64,000 nucleotides of DNA, taken from the NCBI RefSeq assembly GCF_002287065.1, contig NZ_NSJZ01000002.1, forward strand, positions 186,001 through 250,000. The letters run 5' to 3'. The notes beneath the pieces are model-generated. The model searched no databases and had not been told where the DNA came from. It saw nothing but the letters and a program-made list of their open reading frames with translations. A program made the translations under genes and the position numbers. This DNA comes from Paracoccus salipaludis (GTDB lineage Bacteria; Pseudomonadota; Alphaproteobacteria; Rhodobacterales; Rhodobacteraceae). Shown here one piece after another: positions 1-8,765 of the stretch. Each line of letters begins with the position of its first letter. The first letter of the stretch is position 1.

Positions 1-2
1 CG

Positions 3-227
3 GCGGTCGCCCGCGCCATGCGCCACATCGACCATCTGGCGGGTCAGGGCGGCGGGCCGGTCCTGTGCGTCAGCCATTGCGACGTGATCCGGGGGGTGGT
101 CGCGCAGGTGCTGGGGCTGCCGCTCGACAACCTGCTGCGGTTCGAGATCGCCCCCGCCTCGGTCAGCTGGCTGATGGCGCATGGACAAGGGGCGGGGCAT
201 GTCATAGCCGTTAACGGTACTGCCTGA
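3..227 (+). CDS. Histidine phosphatase family protein, 3' end only
   Basis: The reading frame is open from the left edge of the window, so only the last ~74 residues are present. The segment LCVSHCDVIRGVVAQVLGLP carries the second catalytic His of the phosphoglycerate-mutase/histidine-phosphatase fold (the SH dipeptide before a long helix). These enzymes remove phosphate through a phosphohistidine intermediate; the substrate cannot be told from this fragment. The stop is 11 bases before the methyltransferase start, so the gene is probably the upstream member of the sugar/inositol cluster. The real start lies outside the window. Confidence 0.8.
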   Translation, partial: AVARAMRHIDHLAGQGGGPVLCVSHCDVIRGVVAQVLGLPLDNLLRFEIAPASVSWLMAHGQGAGHVIAVNGTA

Positions 228-238
228 CGGAACGGTTG

Positions 239-1009
239 ATGAACGCAACGCAGATCGCAGAAAGAATCGAGGCGCTTGGCCCCTGGTTCCAGAACCTCGA
301 CCTCAACGGTGTCCGCACCGCGCCCGGGCATTTCCTGGGCGACTACCCGGCCGACAAGTTCGCCCGCTTCGCCCATCTCGTCCCCCGCGACCTGACGGGC
401 AAGACCGTGCTCGACATCGGCTGCAACGCGGGCTTCTACAGCTTCGAGATGCGCCGCCGGGGCGCCTCGCGCGTTCTCGGGATCGACAGCGACGCCCGCT
501 ATCTGGCGCAGGCGCGGCTGGCGGCCGAGGTGCTGGACATGGACGGGGTCGAGTTCCGCCAGATGGGCGTCTATGACGTGGCCGCGCTGGGCGAACGCTT
601 CGACCTCGTGATCTTCATGGGGGTGCTGTATCACCTGCGCCACCCGCTGCTGGCGCTGGACCTGATCCGCGCGCATGTCGCGGGCGACACCATGCTGTTC
701 CAGACGCTGACGCGCGGTCCCGGCACGGTGGCCGAGCCCGCCGAGGACTACGATTTCTCGGAAGACGCCCATTTCCAGCAGCCCGACTGGCCCCGCATGG
801 CCTTCATCGAGCACAAGTGGGCCCATGACTGGACCAACTGGTGGGTGCCGAACCGTGCGGGCGTCGAGGCGATGCTGCGCGCCTCGGGCTTTGCCGTGGA
901 AGCCGGGCCCGCCGACGAGGTCTATCTTTGCCGCACCGCTCCGGTGCCCTTCGCCAATTACGGACCCCACGCGGTCTATCCTGCCCGACCCGAGGAGCCT
1001 GCCCGATGA
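239..1009 (+). CDS. SAM-dependent methyltransferase (TIGR04290-like)
   Basis: 256 aa. Class I methyltransferase: motif I is VLDIGCNAGFYSFEM near residue 60, an acidic residue ends beta-2 (VLGIDSD), and the post-motif strand FDLVIFMGVLYHLRHP resembles the tRNA cmo5U/DUF1698 type. The Trp-rich C-terminal region (WAHDWTNWWVPN) recalls the TIGR04290 family, which is known from conserved clusters with a glycosidase-like protein, as here; that assignment is from memory of the family. The ATG at 239 is chosen over the in-frame TTG at 236. The stop overlaps the next start in ATGA, so the two are translationally coupled. The acceptor is probably a sugar or cyclitol made by the cluster, which is an inference. 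Confidence 0.75.
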   Translation: MNATQIAERIEALGPWFQNLDLNGVRTAPGHFLGDYPADKFARFAHLVPRDLTGKTVLDIGCNAGFYSFEMRRRGASRVLGIDSDARYLAQARLAAEVLDMDGVEFRQMGVYDVAALGERFDLVIFMGVLYHLRHPLLALDLIRAHVAGDTMLFQTLTRGPGTVAEPAEDYDFSEDAHFQQPDWPRMAFIEHKWAHDWTNWWVPNRAGVEAMLRASGFAVEAGPADEVYLCRTAPVPFANYGPHAVYPARPEEPAR

Positions 1010-1938
1010 TCGAAGCCGCGATGATCTGGAACGAGCCGAACAACAAGTCCCACTGGGACCCCGAACTCGACCCGGACTGGTCGCGCTTCGGCCAGTGCGT
1101 GACGCTGGCGGGGCAGGCGATCAAGCAGGCCAACCCGGCGATCACCCGCGTCCTGGGCGGCATGTCCCCGATCGACCCGCTGTGGGTGCGGCGGATGGAA
1201 GGGCACGGCGCGCTCGACCACGTGGACGTGGTCGCGGTCCACGGCTTTCCGCTGGACTGGAACCTGTGGCAGATCCAGGAATGGCCCGCCAAGGTGGCCG
1301 AGATCGAGGCCGTGACGGACAAGCCCGTCTGGGTGACCGAGGTCGGCGTCGGATCGTTCGGCGCGGAAGAGGTGCAGGTCTTCGGCGTGCAGAAGACGGC
1401 CGAGCTGCTGGTCGGCCGCGTGCCGCGCATCTTCTGGTATTCGCTCTTCGACCTGCCGCAGGAATGGGGCGCCACGACCCGCCACCGCGAGGCCGAGGGC
1501 TCGTCCTATTACCGCCATTTCTACATGGGCCTGATCCGCGCCGACGGCACGCCCAAGCCGGGGCTGGACGCCTATGCGCCCCACGCCGCCGACATGGGGC
1601 TGATGCAGTGGTTCCACTACCAGGACCCGCGCCTGGACGATGCGGTGGCCTGGATGAAGCGGCTGGGCGTGCGGCACCTGCGCACGGGCCTCAGCTGGGC
1701 GGACAGCTTCCGCCCCGACGCGCTAGGCTGGTTCGACCGGCAGATGGAGGCGCTGGCCGATTTCGACACAACCGTCACCTTCTGCTTCACGCCCGAGCAT
1801 CTCGGCCCGGGCGCGCATCACACCAGCCCGCCGCACGACCCGCAGCAGTTCGCGGATTTCTGCGCCGCGATGATCGAACGATATGCGCCTGCCCGTGTTG
1901 AGGCGACGCCGGCCGCGCTTCAGCCGGCCCTGACCTGA
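1006..1938 (+). CDS. GH39-like (beta-xylosidase-type) glycosidase-fold protein
   Basis: 310 aa with no signal peptide, so cytoplasmic. The N-terminal MIWNEPNNKSHW matches the acid/base Asn-Glu-Pro motif of clan GH-A enzymes (GH39 beta-xylosidases), and KPVWVTEVGVGSFG around residues 104-118 fits the nucleophile strand (TEVG). The last third (DMGLMQWFHYQDPRLDDAVAW and after) looks like the start of another barrel, as if the protein were a shortened or rearranged TIM barrel. The start ATG at 1006 overlaps the methyltransferase stop; a second ATG at 1021 is possible. It may trim or transfer a sugar within the cluster's pathway. The substrate is unknown. Confidence 0.65.
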   Translation: MIEAAMIWNEPNNKSHWDPELDPDWSRFGQCVTLAGQAIKQANPAITRVLGGMSPIDPLWVRRMEGHGALDHVDVVAVHGFPLDWNLWQIQEWPAKVAEIEAVTDKPVWVTEVGVGSFGAEEVQVFGVQKTAELLVGRVPRIFWYSLFDLPQEWGATTRHREAEGSSYYRHFYMGLIRADGTPKPGLDAYAPHAADMGLMQWFHYQDPRLDDAVAWMKRLGVRHLRTGLSWADSFRPDALGWFDRQMEALADFDTTVTFCFTPEHLGPGAHHTSPPHDPQQFADFCAAMIERYAPARVEATPAALQPALT

Positions 1939-1949
1939 AGGCCCTCCGC

Positions 1950-3071
1950 ATGAAAGACGCCCACATGCCGATCAACATCGCCATCGTCGGGGTCGGCAAC
2001 TGCGCCAGTTCCCTGGTGCAGGGACTGACCCATTATGCCGGGCGCAACGACGCCGCGGGGCTGATGCACCACAACCTCGGCGGCTACCGCCCCGACGACA
2101 TCCGCGTGGTTGCGGCCTGGGACATCGACGCGCGCAAGGTCGGCCGCGACGTGGCGCAGGCGATCTTCGCCGCGCCCAACTGCACCGCCGTCTTCGCCCC
2201 CGAGGTGCCGGACACGGGCGCGGTTGTCCGCATGGGCCGCATCCTCGACGGCGTGGCCGAGCACATGGCCGACCACCCGGCCGAGCGGACCTTCGTGCCC
2301 GCCGACGCCGCGCAACCCTCGCGCGAGGAGGTCGTGGCCGCGCTGCGCGAGGCGCGGGTGGACGTGCTGATGAACTACCTGCCCGTGGGCAGCCAGAAGG
2401 CGACCGAGTTCTATGCCGAATGCGCGCTGGACGCGGGCGTGGCCTTTGTCAACAACATCCCCGTCTTCATCGCCTCGGACCCGGCCTGGGCCGAGCGCTT
2501 CCGCCAGGGGGGCGTCCCGATCATCGGGGACGACATCAAGGCGCAGCTTGGCGCGACCATCGTCCACCGCGTGCTGACGGACCTGTTCGCCAAGCGCGGG
2601 GTCAAGCTGTGCCGGACCTACCAGCTGAACACCGGCGGCAACACCGACTTCCTGAACATGGCCAACCGCAAGCGGCTGGAAAGCAAGAAGATCTCGAAGA
2701 CCGAGGCCGTCCAGTCCGTCGCCGCCGAGCGGATCGCGGACGAGAACATCCACGTCGGGCCGTCCGATTACGTCGCCTGGCAGAAGGACAACAAGGTCTG
2801 CTTCCTGCGGATGGAGGGCGAGCTGTTCGGCGGCGTCCCCATGAACCTGGAACTGCGCCTGTCGGTCGAGGACAGCCCGAACTCGGCCGGGGTCGCCATC
2901 GACATGATCCGCTGCGCCGCCGTCGCCCGCGACCGGGGGCTTGCCGGGCCGGTCCTCGCCCCGGCGGCCTATTTCTGCAAGCACCCGCCGCGCCAGATGA
3001 CCGACGACGAGGCCTACGAGGCGGTCGAAGCCTTCATCGCGGAACTGCCCCTGGCCGCACCCGCATCGTGA
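1950..3071 (+). CDS. Myo-inositol-1-phosphate synthase family protein
   Basis: 373 aa. It would convert glucose-6-phosphate to 1D-myo-inositol 3-phosphate with tightly bound NAD. Seen: the Rossmann motif IAIVGVGNCASSLVQG at the N-terminus, MNYLPVGSQKAT, the core IGDDIKAQLGATIVHR, and LNTGGNTDFLNM followed by KKISKTEAV, all typical of the bacterial/archaeal Ino1 branch. The start at 1950 has GAAGG eight bases upstream; homologues may start at the ATG at 1965 (MPINIAIVG). It lies 11 bases after the glycosidase-like gene, so it is co-transcribed. Its presence suggests the cluster product is built on inositol. The 3' end overlaps the DUF1003 gene on the other strand by 58 bp. Confidence 0.85.
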   Translation: MKDAHMPINIAIVGVGNCASSLVQGLTHYAGRNDAAGLMHHNLGGYRPDDIRVVAAWDIDARKVGRDVAQAIFAAPNCTAVFAPEVPDTGAVVRMGRILDGVAEHMADHPAERTFVPADAAQPSREEVVAALREARVDVLMNYLPVGSQKATEFYAECALDAGVAFVNNIPVFIASDPAWAERFRQGGVPIIGDDIKAQLGATIVHRVLTDLFAKRGVKLCRTYQLNTGGNTDFLNMANRKRLESKKISKTEAVQSVAAERIADENIHVGPSDYVAWQKDNKVCFLRMEGELFGGVPMNLELRLSVEDSPNSAGVAIDMIRCAAVARDRGLAGPVLAPAAYFCKHPPRQMTDDEAYEAVEAFIAELPLAAPAS

Positions 3072-3622
3072 GCGCGGGGATGACCGGGGGCGCCGCTGTC
3101 CCCTTCGATCTGCTCCAGCGCGTCAAGGACCTGCTCGGGATCGATGTTCTTCTCGACCTCCTCGGCGGTCTTTTCGTCGACCGGCACGTCGAGCTTCTCG
3201 GCGATCCGGTGGATGACCGTGGCGATCTTGGTCAGTTCGTCCTCGGTCAGCAGGCTGACATGCAGGGTGAAGTCGTTGCGGGCGTCGGCGCGCTGCTCCT
3301 CGCGCCGCTGGTTCATCAGCACGAACAGCGACAGGAAGATCGCCTCGGTCGACGCGACCGAGCCGATCAGCCCGATGCCGTCGGCGAAGGGGACCGGGAC
3401 CGGGATCAGGTCCGTCAGGACCAGCAGCGCCCCGCCGTAGAAGGCGACGTGCAGCAGGATGAAGCTCATCGAGCCGGCGATGCGGGTGATCCTTTCGGCG
3501 ATCCTGTCGCTCAGCGAGGCGCGGGCGTCCTCCTGCCGGCGGCGCCTGACCAGGCGCATGATGTTGCTGGTCAGCTGCTCGTTCATGCCTTCCCTGGCAG
3601 GGATGGGGTCCTTGGGGTCCAT
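3014..3622 (-). CDS. DUF1003 membrane protein
   Basis: 202 aa. Two predicted membrane helices around residues 45-90 (SMSFILLHVAFYGGALLVL and IGLIGSVASTEAIFLSLFVLM) are followed by the charged NQRREEQRADARNDF segment and a Leu/Glu-rich cytoplasmic tail; this is the DUF1003 pattern. The function of the family is not established. The ATG at 3622 has GGAAAGG five bases upstream; in-frame codons further upstream are not supported. The C-terminal end lies antisense to the end of the inositol-phosphate synthase gene. It interrupts an otherwise plus-strand cluster and is probably unrelated to it. Confidence 0.8.
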   Translation of the reverse strand: MDPKDPIPAREGMNEQLTSNIMRLVRRRRQEDARASLSDRIAERITRIAGSMSFILLHVAFYGGALLVLTDLIPVPVPFADGIGLIGSVASTEAIFLSLFVLMNQRREEQRADARNDFTLHVSLLTEDELTKIATVIHRIAEKLDVPVDEKTAEEVEKNIDPEQVLDALEQIEGDSGAPGHPRAHDAGAARGSSAMKASTAS

Positions 3623-3705
3623 GACAGCCTTTCCACCTTTGCCATCCACAAGGGGAGGGGCCGCGATCCGGTTCCGGTCCCCCATATTGTTACGGACGAT
3701 TGCCG

Positions 3706-4671
3706 ATGACCCAGACCATGCGTGCGGCGGTCCTTGAAGGACCGCAGAGGTTTTCCGTGGCCGAGGTGCCCCTGCCCGAACCCGGCCCCGGCGAGGTGCT
3801 GATCCGGCTGGAAGGCTGCGGCGTTTGCGCCTCGAATGTCGAGCCGTGGGAAGGCCAGCCCTGGTCCACCTGGCCGGGCGCGCCGGGCGGCATGGGGCAC
3901 GAAGGCTGGGGCCGGATCACGGCACTGGGCGAGGGGGTCGAGGGGTTGTCGGTCGGCGACCGCGTGACGGCGCTGACGGAACGGTCCTATGCGGAATACG
4001 ACGTGGCGCGGGCCGACATGGTGGTGCCGCTGCCTGCCAGCCTGGACGAAATGCCGGTTCCGGGCGAGCCGGTGGCCTGCGCCATGAACATCTTCGCGCG
4101 CTCGGACGTGCGGCCCGGCCAGACGGTGGTGATCGTCGGCATCGGCTTCCTGGGCGCGATCCTGACGCGGCTGGCCACCGATGCGGGGGCAAGGGTGATC
4201 GCGGTGTCGCGCCGGGCCGAGACGCTGGATCTTGCGCGCCGCATGGGCGCGTCCGAGACGATCACGATGGATGACCATTGGCGCATCATCGAGGACGTGA
4301 AGCGCCTGACCGATGGCCGCATGGCCGAGCGGGTGATCGAATGCGTGGGCAAGCAGTGGCCGCTGGACCTGGCCGGGGAACTCGTGGCCGAGGGCGGGCG
4401 TCTGGTGATCGCAGGCTATCACCAGGACGGACCGCGGCAGGTCAACATGCAGATGTGGAACTGGAAGGGCATCGACATCGCCAGCGCCCATGAACGCGAC
4501 GCGGGCGTCCGCGTGGCCGGCCTGCGGGCGGCGGTCGATGCGTTGGCCTCGGGCCGGCTGGACCTGTCGCCGCTGCTGACCGGGACCTATGCGCTGGAGG
4601 ATCTGGGCGAGGCGCTGGCCGCGACCCGCGACAAGCCGGGCGCCTTCGTCAAGGCCTGGGTGGCGCTGTGA
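3706..4671 (+). CDS. Zinc-type MDR alcohol dehydrogenase-like protein
   Basis: 321 aa. Medium-chain dehydrogenase/reductase: GroES-like N-terminal domain with GCGVCASNVEPWEG (catalytic Cys in the usual position, with Asn/Val replacing the common His/Asp context), GHEGWGRI (catalytic His-Glu), then a Rossmann domain with VVIVGIGFLGAILTRL around residue 135. The structural four-Cys zinc lobe is absent, so this is a short form. It probably oxidises a hydroxyl of a sugar or inositol using NAD(P). The ATG at 3706 is preferred to the TTG at 3700; another ATG lies at 3718. The stop overlaps the next gene in GTGA, so the two are coupled. Confidence 0.8.
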   Translation: MTQTMRAAVLEGPQRFSVAEVPLPEPGPGEVLIRLEGCGVCASNVEPWEGQPWSTWPGAPGGMGHEGWGRITALGEGVEGLSVGDRVTALTERSYAEYDVARADMVVPLPASLDEMPVPGEPVACAMNIFARSDVRPGQTVVIVGIGFLGAILTRLATDAGARVIAVSRRAETLDLARRMGASETITMDDHWRIIEDVKRLTDGRMAERVIECVGKQWPLDLAGELVAEGGRLVIAGYHQDGPRQVNMQMWNWKGIDIASAHERDAGVRVAGLRAAVDALASGRLDLSPLLTGTYALEDLGEALAATRDKPGAFVKAWVAL

Positions 4672-5654
4672 GCCGCCCCAGGCTGGGCTTCCTCGGCACC
4701 GGCTGGATCGGGCGGCACCGGATGGCGGCGCTGGCCGCGACGGGGCTGGCCGAGATCGTCGCGGTGGCCGAGCCCGACGACAACGGGGCCGCCGAGGCGC
4801 TGGCGCTCGCTCCCAATGCGCGGCGAGTGGACGGTCTGGATGCGCTGCTGCGCGAAGACATCGACGCAGTGGTGATCGCCACCCCCAGCGCTGCCCATGC
4901 CGAGCAGTCCATCGCCGCGCTGGAGGCAGGCAAGGCCGTCTTCTGCCAGAAGCCGCTGGGCCGCACCGGCCCCGAGGTCGCCGAGGTGGTCGAGGCCGCC
5001 CGCCGCGCCGACCGCCTGCTGGGCGTGGACCTGTCCTATCGCCAGACCGCCGCGATGGGCGCGATCCGGCCGCTGCTGGACGCGGGCGCCTTGGGCCATG
5101 TCTTCGGCGTGGACGTGACCTTCCACAACGCCTGGGGGCCGGACAAGTCGTGGTTCTATGACCCGAAGCTCTCGGGCGGCGGCTGCGTGGTGGACCTGGG
5201 CGTCCACCTGATCGACCTCGCGCTGTGGTCGCTGGGCTGGCCCGAGGTCACGGGCGTCGAAAGCCGCCTTTACGCCAAGGGCGCGCCTCTGGCCGACCCC
5301 TCGGTGCAGGTCGAGGATTACGCCGTCGCCACGCTGGACCTTGCGGGCGGGACCGTGGTGCGGCTGGCCTGTTCCTGGGGCCTGCAGGCCGGGCGCGAGG
5401 CGGTGATCGCGGTCGAGTTCTTCGGCACCGAGGGCGGGGCCAGCCTGCGCAACGTCAACGGGTCCTTCTACGACCTGCGGGCCGAGCGGCATCACCATAT
5501 CCGCGCCGAGGCGCTGGCCGAGCCGCCGGACGAATGGGGCGGGCGCGCGGCGGTGGACTGGCTGGCGCGGCTGTCCCGAGAGGCACGCTTCGACGACGAG
5601 GCGCGGCATCTGGTGACGGTCGCGCGGGTGATCGACCGGATCTACGGGCGCTAG
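4668..5654 (+). CDS. Gfo/Idh/MocA family oxidoreductase
   Basis: 328 aa. The N-terminal Rossmann motif GFLGTGWIGRHR is followed by AVVIATPSAAH and the EKP-like triad CQKPLG near residue 95, then a C-terminal GFO_IDH_MocA fold with GGGCVVDLGVHLIDL (catalytic His near 178-182). Family members oxidise or reduce sugars and inositols (inositol 2-dehydrogenase, scyllo-inositol dehydrogenases, glucose-fructose oxidoreductase). With an inositol-phosphate synthase and an MDR dehydrogenase beside it, a keto-inositol or keto-sugar step is a fair inference. It starts with GTG inside the previous stop. The exact substrate is unknown. Confidence 0.85.
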   Translation: MSRPRLGFLGTGWIGRHRMAALAATGLAEIVAVAEPDDNGAAEALALAPNARRVDGLDALLREDIDAVVIATPSAAHAEQSIAALEAGKAVFCQKPLGRTGPEVAEVVEAARRADRLLGVDLSYRQTAAMGAIRPLLDAGALGHVFGVDVTFHNAWGPDKSWFYDPKLSGGGCVVDLGVHLIDLALWSLGWPEVTGVESRLYAKGAPLADPSVQVEDYAVATLDLAGGTVVRLACSWGLQAGREAVIAVEFFGTEGGASLRNVNGSFYDLRAERHHHIRAEALAEPPDEWGGRAAVDWLARLSREARFDDEARHLVTVARVIDRIYGR

Positions 5655-6710
5655 ATGCGGGTCGGCGTCCTGACCTTCCACCGCTGCATCAACTACGGCA
5701 GCTACTGGCAGGCCCGCTGCCTGGTCGAGGCGATCGCCGCGCGCGGCCATGACGCCGTGTTGCTGGACCACCATTCCCGCGAGGTGACGTCGCGCGAGTG
5801 GCGTTATGCCTTCCAGCCGCTCACCCCCGAGCGGTCGTCCCGCGCGGATGTGGCGCAATACGGGCGCAAGCTGCGCAAGTTCCTCGACGCCTTCCGCGCG
5901 CTGCCGCTGTCGGCGCCTTTCGACCTGGACGCCCCCGAGGGGATGCCTGCGGTCGATCTGGCGGTGATCGGCAGCGACGAGGTGCTGAACCTCTCGCACC
6001 CCTGGTACGGCGGCAAGCCCGTCTTCTGGGGCGAGGGGATCGCGGCCCCCCGCGTCGTGACCTATGCCGCAAGCTTCGGGAACTACGCCGCCGATTTCGT
6101 CGAGCCGCAATGGGCGGATCGCCTGCGTGATCTGGACGCGATCTCGGTGCGCGACGACAACAGCTTCGGGCTGGTGGAAGGGGCCACGGGCGCCGGACCG
6201 GCGATGGTGCTGGACCCGGTGCTGCTGAACCCGCCCCGGGTTCAGGCGGCGAAGGAGGCGCCCTATGTGCTGGTCTACGGCCACCACATCCCCGACTGGT
6301 TCGCCGCCCGCGTGCAGGACGCGGCGCGCGCGCAGGGCCTGCGGACGCTCAGCGTTGGCTATCGCAACGACTGGGCGGACGAGCAGCGGCTGGACGCCGG
6401 ACCGCAGGAGTTCGCGGCGCTGGTCGCGGGCGCGCAGGCGGTGGCCACGACCTATTTCCACGGCTGCTGCTTTGCGCTGGTGAACGGCAAGCCGCTGGCC
6501 TGCGCGCCCTCGGATTACCGCTGGACCAAGGTGCGCGACCTGACCGCGCTGCTGGGGGCCGAGCGGCACCTGACCTTCGAGGACCGCGACCCCGCCGACG
6601 TGGGCGCGCTGCTGGCCGAGCCGGTGTCAGAGGCGGTCCAGGCGCGGATTGCCGACCTTCGGGCGCAGTCGGCGGCCTGGCTGGACGCGGCGCTGGCGGG
6701 GCGGGCATGA
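5655..6710 (+). CDS. Polysaccharide pyruvyl transferase family protein
   Basis: 351 aa. The N-terminus (VGVLTFHRCINYGSYWQARC) and the middle section (VIGSDEVLNLSHPWYGG, then VTYAASFG) match the CsaB/WcaK-type fold, which resembles GT-B glycosyltransferases and transfers pyruvate from PEP onto sugar hydroxyls as a ketal. It begins directly after the stop of the oxidoreductase and overlaps the FrhB-like gene by 4 bp. Pyruvylation adds a negative charge to exopolysaccharides, so the cluster product is probably a surface glycan or glycolipid; that is an inference. Confidence 0.85.
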   Translation: MRVGVLTFHRCINYGSYWQARCLVEAIAARGHDAVLLDHHSREVTSREWRYAFQPLTPERSSRADVAQYGRKLRKFLDAFRALPLSAPFDLDAPEGMPAVDLAVIGSDEVLNLSHPWYGGKPVFWGEGIAAPRVVTYAASFGNYAADFVEPQWADRLRDLDAISVRDDNSFGLVEGATGAGPAMVLDPVLLNPPRVQAAKEAPYVLVYGHHIPDWFAARVQDAARAQGLRTLSVGYRNDWADEQRLDAGPQEFAALVAGAQAVATTYFHGCCFALVNGKPLACAPSDYRWTKVRDLTALLGAERHLTFEDRDPADVGALLAEPVSEAVQARIADLRAQSAAWLDAALAGRA

Positions 6711-8083
6711 CGCAGGCCCTCAGCCCCGCGCAGATCGTCCGCTCGGGCCTCTGCATCGGCTGCGGGGCCTGCGCGTCCGGGGCCGAGGCGCGGATGGAGT
6801 GGGACGACTACGGCCAGTTGAAGCCCACCGGTCCCGCCACCCACCGGCGCAGCGAGGCGTTTGCCCGGCTCTGCCCCTTCTCGCCCGAGGCGACAAACGA
6901 GGACGCCATCGCCGCCGCCCGCTTCCCCGATGCGCCGCAGCACGACGCGCGTCTCGGCCGCTACACCTCGTGCCACGTCGGCGCGGTGGCGGAAGCGCCC
7001 TTCCGTGAGCGGGGCAGTTCCGGCGGCATGGTCAGCTGGGTGGCGGCCGAACTGATGCGGCGCGGCGAGATCGACGGCGTGCTGCATGTCCACCCCGGCA
7101 CGCCGGGGCAGCCCTTCTTCGGCTACCGTATCAGCCGCAACGAAGACGAGCTGCTGGCCGGCGCCCGGTCGCGCTATCACCCGGTCCATCTGGCCGAGGT
7201 GCTGGATCAGGTGCGGGCCACGCCGGGGCGCTATGCGGTGGTGGGCATCCCCTGCTTCATCAAGGCGGTGCATCTGGCCCGCGCGCAGGACCCCGTGCTG
7301 GCGGAACGCATCACGCACATGCTGGGCCTGTTCTGCGGCCACATGAAAAGCGCGCGCTTCGTGCAAAGCTTCGCCTGGCAGTTGGGCGTGGACCACGACC
7401 GCGTGCGCGCCGTCGAATATCGGCTGAAGGACGCGAACCGGCCCGCGAACTGGTACACGGCGCACCTGACGCTGGACGACGGCTCGACCGTCCAGAACGA
7501 GTGGTTCCATCTGGCCGATGGCGACTGGGGCGCGGGCTACTTCCAGAACTCGGCCTGCAACTTCTGCGACGACGTGGTGGCGGAAACGGCGGATGTCAGT
7601 TTCGGGGATGCCTGGGTCGAGCCCTATTCCTCGGACGGGCGCGGCACGAACGTGGTGGTCGTCCGCGCGCCGCTGATCCAGCGCCTGATCGACGAGGGCC
7701 GGGCCGAGGGGCGGCTGGACCTGCAGCCCGTCGATGCCGATTTCGTGGCCGACACCCAGGCCGCGGGCTTCCGGCAGCGGCGCGAGGGATTGGCCTATCG
7801 GCTGACCTGGGCAAAACGCGGCATTCGCCCCGTCAAGCGCGTGGCGCCGCAGGCCAAGGGGATCGGCTGGCGCAGGAAGCTGGTCTATCGCACCCGCGCG
7901 GCGATCAGCCGGGATTCGCACCGGATGGCATGGCTGGCGGCGCGGACGGGGCGGCCGCAGCTTTACCTCGGCTGGGCGCGGCGGACTTATGCCGTTTACG
8001 AGGGGCTGACCTACGACCGCGGCCGGTTCGCGCCGCTTTTCTCCCGCATCGAGCGCGTGGCCGGTCGGCGCAAGGACGGCTAG
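6707..8083 (+). CDS. F420 hydrogenase beta-subunit (FrhB) family protein
   Basis: 458 aa. The N-terminal half-ferredoxin motif GLCIGCGACASG keeps three of the four Cys of a [4Fe-4S] site; a further Cys occurs in RLCPFSPEA. The FrhB core follows with SSGGMVSWVAAELMRRG, VGIPCFIKAVHLA, GLFCGHMKS and NSACNFCDDVVAETADVSFGDAWV. In polysaccharide clusters these proteins often sit beside pyruvyl transferases, exactly as here. They are flavin and iron-sulfur redox proteins of unclear substrate. The start overlaps the previous stop (ATGA). It is the last gene of the cluster; the next 189 bases show no coding signal. Confidence 0.85.
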   Translation: MTQALSPAQIVRSGLCIGCGACASGAEARMEWDDYGQLKPTGPATHRRSEAFARLCPFSPEATNEDAIAAARFPDAPQHDARLGRYTSCHVGAVAEAPFRERGSSGGMVSWVAAELMRRGEIDGVLHVHPGTPGQPFFGYRISRNEDELLAGARSRYHPVHLAEVLDQVRATPGRYAVVGIPCFIKAVHLARAQDPVLAERITHMLGLFCGHMKSARFVQSFAWQLGVDHDRVRAVEYRLKDANRPANWYTAHLTLDDGSTVQNEWFHLADGDWGAGYFQNSACNFCDDVVAETADVSFGDAWVEPYSSDGRGTNVVVVRAPLIQRLIDEGRAEGRLDLQPVDADFVADTQAAGFRQRREGLAYRLTWAKRGIRPVKRVAPQAKGIGWRRKLVYRTRAAISRDSHRMAWLAARTGRPQLYLGWARRTYAVYEGLTYDRGRFAPLFSRIERVAGRRKDG

Positions 8084-8272
8084 GACCGCCAAGCCCGACG
8101 GGCGCATTCCGGCGCTGGGCTCGGGCGGGTCGTGGTGGACAGGACGGCAAGGCGCGGCCCGGAACGGGCGCCCTGGGCGAGAGGGAACCGGCCGGGCCAT
8201 GCGCCCGCGCCGATGGCAGGCGGCTGGGGCGGGGACGCCGGGGCCGCCTTTTTCGGTTGAGGAGGGACGGCA

Positions 8273-8765
8273 ATGACCGAGGCAAGGACCGGCGCGGAGG
8301 CCTGCGGCAGCGGGACGCCTGCCGGGCTGAAGGGCGCGATGGCCGAGTTCGTGAACGAACTCAAGGCATTCCGCGAGAACGTCGAAGAGAAACTGCAAGC
8401 ACAGGACAAACGCATGACCATGCTGGACCGCAAGACCGCCTTCCGGGGCCGCTCGCCCTTGTCGCAGGCCGCCGAGATCGAGGCGCCGCACCAGAAGGCC
8501 TTCGCCGCCTACCTGCGCCGCGGCGACGATTCCGGCCTTCGCAGCCTCGCGCTGGAGGAGAAGGCGATGGCCTCGGGCACCGACGGGGGCTATCTGGCCG
8601 CACCGACCATTTCCGAAACCGTGCAGGCCGTGCTGCGCACGACGGGATCCATCCGCTCGCTGGCCACGGTCGTGCAGGTCGAGGCCTCGTCCTACGAAGT
8701 GCTGATGGACAAGTCGGACATCGGCGCGGGCTGGGCGTCCGAGGTCACCTCGACCGCCGACTCCG
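8273..8765 (+). pseudogene. GTA/HK97-type major capsid protein (gp5-like), N-terminal fragment
   Basis: A strong Shine-Dalgarno (GAGGAGGG, 8259-8266) and ATG lead into ~165 codons matching the Rhodobacter GTA capsid: an N-terminal coiled-coil scaffold (FVNELKAFRENVEEKLQAQ, TMLDRKTAF), then APHQKAFAAYLRRGDDSGLR, GTDGGYLAAPTISE and SLATVVQVEASSYEVLMDK. The capsid reading stops making sense after STADS near 8765, where the sequence becomes the GTA gp15-like gene in another frame. About 60 percent of the capsid protein is missing, including the HK97 fold's A- and P-domains. The frame runs on out of register to 9406 as nonsense. No capsid can form from this locus. Confidence 0.85.

Noticed and set aside
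4587-6569. 660-codon open frame on the minus strand opposite the Gfo/Idh/MocA and pyruvyl transferase genes
   Set aside because: Antisense shadow of high-G+C coding DNA: Arg/Gly/His/Gln-rich, no domain pattern, while the plus strand carries clear families.
8084-8272. Possible remnant of the GTA prohead protease or portal gene before the capsid fragment
   Set aside because: All three frames were read and none gave recognisable GTA protein sequence; treated as intergenic.
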